From Glycomyces niveus (GTDB taxonomy: Bacteria > Actinomycetota > Actinomycetes > Mycobacteriales > Micromonosporaceae), in assembly GCF_017592475.1 (NCBI RefSeq), contig NZ_JAGFNP010000002.1, positions 186,001 to 250,000 of the forward strand: DNA of 64,000 bases, in the 5' to 3' direction. Shown one piece after another: positions 61,309 through 64,000 of the stretch. Below the pieces are notes generated by a model, which was not told the origin of the DNA, searched no databases, and saw only the letters and a program-made list of their open reading frames with translations. Position numbers and translations under genes: made by a program. Within the stretch, counting starts at the first letter, position 1; each line of letters starts with the position of its first letter.

Positions 61309-63519
61309 ATGCACATGCCGCCGATCGAAGGGGCCGCAGCAGTGAACCAGACCCGCACCTCCACATCCGCCGCCCGCACCAGCGCCTTCCAACTGCCCGA
61401 CCGCCTCGCCGCGAAGGCCGACCCGCGGCTCATCGCCGACGACGAGCGGCACTTCGCCGCCATCGAAGCCAGCCTCGAGCAGTCGATCGCCGAGATCGGC
61501 GACCGCCTCGCCGCCGCCCGCAGAGCACCCGGCGGCACGGGGCGGTTCGAGGGCCAGGCCGCCGCCGACCGGGACCGGGAGATCCACCGGCTCACCGGCC
61601 GCCTGGGCGCCCTCCGCCGCTTCGGCATGGACCTGTGCCTGGGCCGGACCGTCGCCGCCGACGGCGAGACCGTCTACATCGGCCGCCTCGGGCTCACCGA
61701 CGCCGACGGCCGCCGCCTGCTGCTCGACTGGCGCTCGCCCGCCGCCGAGCCGTTCTTCGGCGCGACCCACGCCGACCCGATGGGCCTCGCCAGCCGCCGC
61801 CGCTACCGCTGGACCCGCGGCCGCATCAGCGACTACTGGGAGGAGGTGTTCACCCTCGCCGGCCTCGAAGGCCATGCGGCCCTTGACGACCAATCCGCGT
61901 TCATCGCCAGCCTCAGCACCAGCCGCTCCGAGCGGATGCGGGACGTCCTGGGCACCATCCAGGCCGACCAGGACGCGATCATCCGCGCCGGATCGAGCGG
62001 CACGCTCGTGGTCGACGGCGGCCCCGGCACCGGCAAGACCGTCGTCGCCCTCCACCGCGCCGCCTACCTGCTCTACTCCGACCCTCGCGTGGGCCACCAC
62101 AAGGGCGGGGTCCTCGTCGTCGGCCCGCACCAGCCGTACCTGGCCTATGTCGCCGACGTCCTGCCCAGCCTCGGCGAGGAGGGCGTGCAGACCTGCACCG
62201 TCCGCGACCTCCAGCCCGAGGGCGCGACCGCCCCGGAGGAGGCGGACCCCGACGTGGCCGCGCTGAAGTCCGGCATGGGGCTGCTGGCGGCGATCGAGCC
62301 GGCGGTGCGCCGCTACGAGCGCCCGCCCGTCTCCGGGACGGCCGTCGAGACCCACTGGGGCGAGGTGCGGGTCAGTGCCGACGACTGGGCCGACGCGTTC
62401 GACGCGGCGGGCCTCGGCACGCCCCACAACGAAGCGCGCGAAGCGATCTGGGACGAGCTGGTCGCGATCGTCGCCGAGAAGTTCGATGAGGAGATCGACG
62501 AGGGCCTGCTGCGGCAGTCCCTCGCCCGCAACCGGGAGCTGGTGCGCGCCTTCGACAAGGCCTGGCCGGTCATCGAACCCGCCGACCTCGTCACGGCATT
62601 GTGGGCGGTCCCCGACTTCCTGCGCATGTGCGCGCCCTGGCTCGACGAGGAGCAGGCCGCCCTGCTCCACCGCGCCGACGGCGAGCCCTGGACCGCGTCC
62701 GACCTGCCGTTCCTCGACGCCGCGCGGTTCCGGCTCGGCGACCCCGAGGCCTCCCGCAACGCCCGCCGCCGCGAGGCCGAGATCGCCGCCGAGCGTGTGG
62801 TCATCGACAGGGTCGTGGAGGACATCCTCGAAGCCGGGGACGGCAATGTGGAGGAGATGATCCTGCTCAAGGGCGCCGACCTCCAGGACGCCCTGGTCCA
62901 CTACGAGGACTTCGAGACCGCCGACCCGGACCTGCTCGCCGGGCCGTTCGCTCACGTCATCGTCGACGAGGCCCAGGAGCTGACCGACGCCGAATGGCAG
63001 ATGCTGCTGCGCCGCTGCCCCTCCCGCAGCTTCACGATCGTCGGCGACCGCGCCCAGGCCCGGCACGGCTTCACCGAGTCGTGGAGCGAGCGCCTGCACC
63101 GCATCGGCCTCGACCGCGCCCGCCTCGCGTCGCTGAGCATCAACTACCGCACGCCCGAAGAGGTCATGGCCGAGGCCGAGCAGGTCATCCGGGCCGCGCT
63201 CCCGGACGCCAACGTGCCGACCTCGGTGCGCAGCAGCGGCGTCCCCGTCCAGCACGACTCCACTGAGGACCTCGAGGCGATCCTCGGCGCCTGGCTCGCC
63301 GCGCACGACGACGGCACCGCCTGCGTCATCGGCGCTCCCGGTTTCGAGCCCACCGCCCGGGTCCGCTCGCTCACTCCGGAACTCTCGAAGGGGCTCGAGT
63401 TCGACCTGGTCGTCCTCGTGGACCCGGAGGCGTTCGGCGAGGGCATCGAAGGCGCGGTGGACCGGTACGTGGCGATGACCCGCGCGACCCAGCAGCTGGT
63501 GATCCTCACGAGCGCTTAG
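61309..63519 (+). CDS. HelR/HelD-like RNA polymerase-recycling ATPase
   Basis: The 736-residue UvrD/Rep-like superfamily 1 protein has an N-terminal coiled-coil-prone arm, YIGRLGLTDADGRRLLLDWR and SPAAEPFFGATHADP typical of HelD, Walker A LVVDGGPGTGKTVVALHRAA, Walker B VIVDEAQELTDAEWQ and late motifs LSINYRTPEEV and GLEFDLVVLVDP. HelD-class proteins remove stalled RNA polymerase from DNA, and the Streptomyces HelR homologue gives rifamycin tolerance. GAGGGGGACC precedes ATG 61309. The rest of the N-terminus up to residue 30 is poorly conserved. Confidence 0.9.
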   Translation: MHMPPIEGAAAVNQTRTSTSAARTSAFQLPDRLAAKADPRLIADDERHFAAIEASLEQSIAEIGDRLAAARRAPGGTGRFEGQAAADRDREIHRLTGRLGALRRFGMDLCLGRTVAADGETVYIGRLGLTDADGRRLLLDWRSPAAEPFFGATHADPMGLASRRRYRWTRGRISDYWEEVFTLAGLEGHAALDDQSAFIASLSTSRSERMRDVLGTIQADQDAIIRAGSSGTLVVDGGPGTGKTVVALHRAAYLLYSDPRVGHHKGGVLVVGPHQPYLAYVADVLPSLGEEGVQTCTVRDLQPEGATAPEEADPDVAALKSGMGLLAAIEPAVRRYERPPVSGTAVETHWGEVRVSADDWADAFDAAGLGTPHNEAREAIWDELVAIVAEKFDEEIDEGLLRQSLARNRELVRAFDKAWPVIEPADLVTALWAVPDFLRMCAPWLDEEQAALLHRADGEPWTASDLPFLDAARFRLGDPEASRNARRREAEIAAERVVIDRVVEDILEAGDGNVEEMILLKGADLQDALVHYEDFETADPDLLAGPFAHVIVDEAQELTDAEWQMLLRRCPSRSFTIVGDRAQARHGFTESWSERLHRIGLDRARLASLSINYRTPEEVMAEAEQVIRAALPDANVPTSVRSSGVPVQHDSTEDLEAILGAWLAAHDDGTACVIGAPGFEPTARVRSLTPELSKGLEFDLVVLVDPEAFGEGIEGAVDRYVAMTRATQQLVILTSA

Positions 63520-63547
63520 GGCGCGAAGCTCTCGCCTCGATGACGAA

Positions 63548-63582
63548 GGACCGGCCGCGCGGCGATCCCGCGCGGCCGGTCC
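63548..63582. terminator. Bidirectional terminator
   Basis: A perfect 15-bp stem GGACCGGCCGCGCGG / CCGCGCGGCCGGTCC with a 5-nt loop lies between the convergent helR-type and SDR genes. Confidence 0.8.
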
Positions 63583-63596
63583 ACTTGCATCGCAAG

Positions 63597-64000
63597 CTAA
63601 TCGATGGTGTGGCCGCCGTTGACCGTGAGGCGCTGGCCGGTCACGAACGCCGCGGCGTCGGAGACCAGATAGGACACCGCCGCGGCGATGTCGCCGGGCA
63701 CGCCGATGCGGCCCAGCGGCAGGTCCGCCAGGTACCCGGCCAGGTCGGCCTCGCCGAGCTCCCCGTGCCGCTCGACCGGGATCCAGCCCGGCGCCACCAG
63801 GTTCACGGTGATCCCGTCCAGGCCGAGTTCCCGCGCCCACGAACGGGTCAGACCCCACTGCGCGCCCTTCGCCGCCACGTACGCCGACCAGCCCGCCAGC
63901 GCCCGCTCGAACATGTCCGAGCCGATCTGCACCACCCGGCCGCCGCCGGCGGCGCGCATGTCGGGCAGGAACGCCTTGAGCAGCAGGGTCGGGCTCTTCA
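63597..64000 (-). CDS. Short-chain dehydrogenase, N-terminus beyond window
   Basis: The C-terminal 133 residues of an SDR are present. They contain the catalytic YxxxK in AYVAAKGAQWGLTRSWAREL, the GITVNLVAPGWIPVER loop and the C-terminal ITGQR-like VTGQRLTVNGGHTID typical of FabG-like classical SDRs. The frame continues to base 64000, so the Rossmann NAD(P) motif lies outside. Substrate unknown. It is convergent with the helR-type gene. Confidence 0.88.
   Translation of the reverse strand, partial: KSPTLLLKAFLPDMRAAGGGRVVQIGSDMFERALAGWSAYVAAKGAQWGLTRSWARELGLDGITVNLVAPGWIPVERHGELGEADLAGYLADLPLGRIGVPGDIAAAVSYLVSDAAAFVTGQRLTVNGGHTID

Overview
The window is a high-GC, strongly GC3-biased stretch of a Gram-positive actinobacterial chromosome. 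Supporting signs are GTG starts, GAGG-type ribosome binding sites, twin-arginine secreted glycosidases, a SARP regulator, a mycobacterial-type PrpR/prpDBC methylcitrate locus and the imuA'-imuB-dnaE2 mutasome. The set fits a saprophytic, probably filamentous soil or plant-associated actinomycete. A genus such as Glycomyces is only a guess. No rRNA, tRNA, CRISPR array or prophage was seen.

Layout. 0-4 kb: the tail of a small secreted protein, then a LacI-controlled alpha-galactosidase (GH36) locus with tandem operators and the fossil C-terminus of a sugar ABC permease. 4-8.5 kb: DUF664 and epoxide-hydrolase-like genes, then a berberine-bridge-like flavoenzyme plus AraC regulator bracketed by 85-bp inverted copies of a hairpin repeat, with a truncated tetR and an IS5-type transposase scrap at the right junction. 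8.5-16 kb: a phosphotransferase, a SARP regulator, a dehalogenase-fold hydrolase, a TetR/membrane-protein pair, an ArsR-SRPBCC-maleylpyruvate-isomerase operon and a histidine phosphatase. 16-21.4 kb: decayed accessory DNA (merR and IS630 pseudogenes, an SDR with altered catalytic residues, frameshifted small genes), a secreted protein resembling a subtilase propeptide without protease, and a third hairpin repeat. 21.4-28.7 kb: a RmlC-type cupin, several TetR/MarR-controlled genes, a LysE exporter preceded by direct repeats, and a virginiamycin-B-lyase homologue.

28.8-44 kb: fumarase, a luciferase-like monooxygenase, two membrane proteins, an unknown protein fused by overlapping stops and starts to a two-component system, and a FadR-type regulator next to a GH12 cellulase, a beta-propeller/AbfB protein and a GH127/RICIN beta-L-arabinofuranosidase, which looks like a plant cell wall (arabinan or arabinoside) island. 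43-48.3 kb: PrpR-like regulator divergent from prpD-prpB-prpC for propionyl-CoA disposal. 48.3-54.8 kb: a frameshifted lipoprotein, a potassium channel plus ClC pair, a His-rich DUF4396 membrane protein behind a CsoR-like promoter, a TetR/MFS efflux pair and a leaderless SRPBCC gene. 55-64 kb: SOS-regulated dnaE2-imuB-imuA', a HelR/HelD RNA polymerase-recycling ATPase and a truncated SDR.

Recurring themes are divergent regulator/target pairs with readable palindromic operators, tight 1-8 bp gene overlaps in operons, hairpins between convergent genes, and -10 boxes 6 nt before a start codon (leaderless mRNAs). All functional calls are from motifs read by eye; no database search was run.
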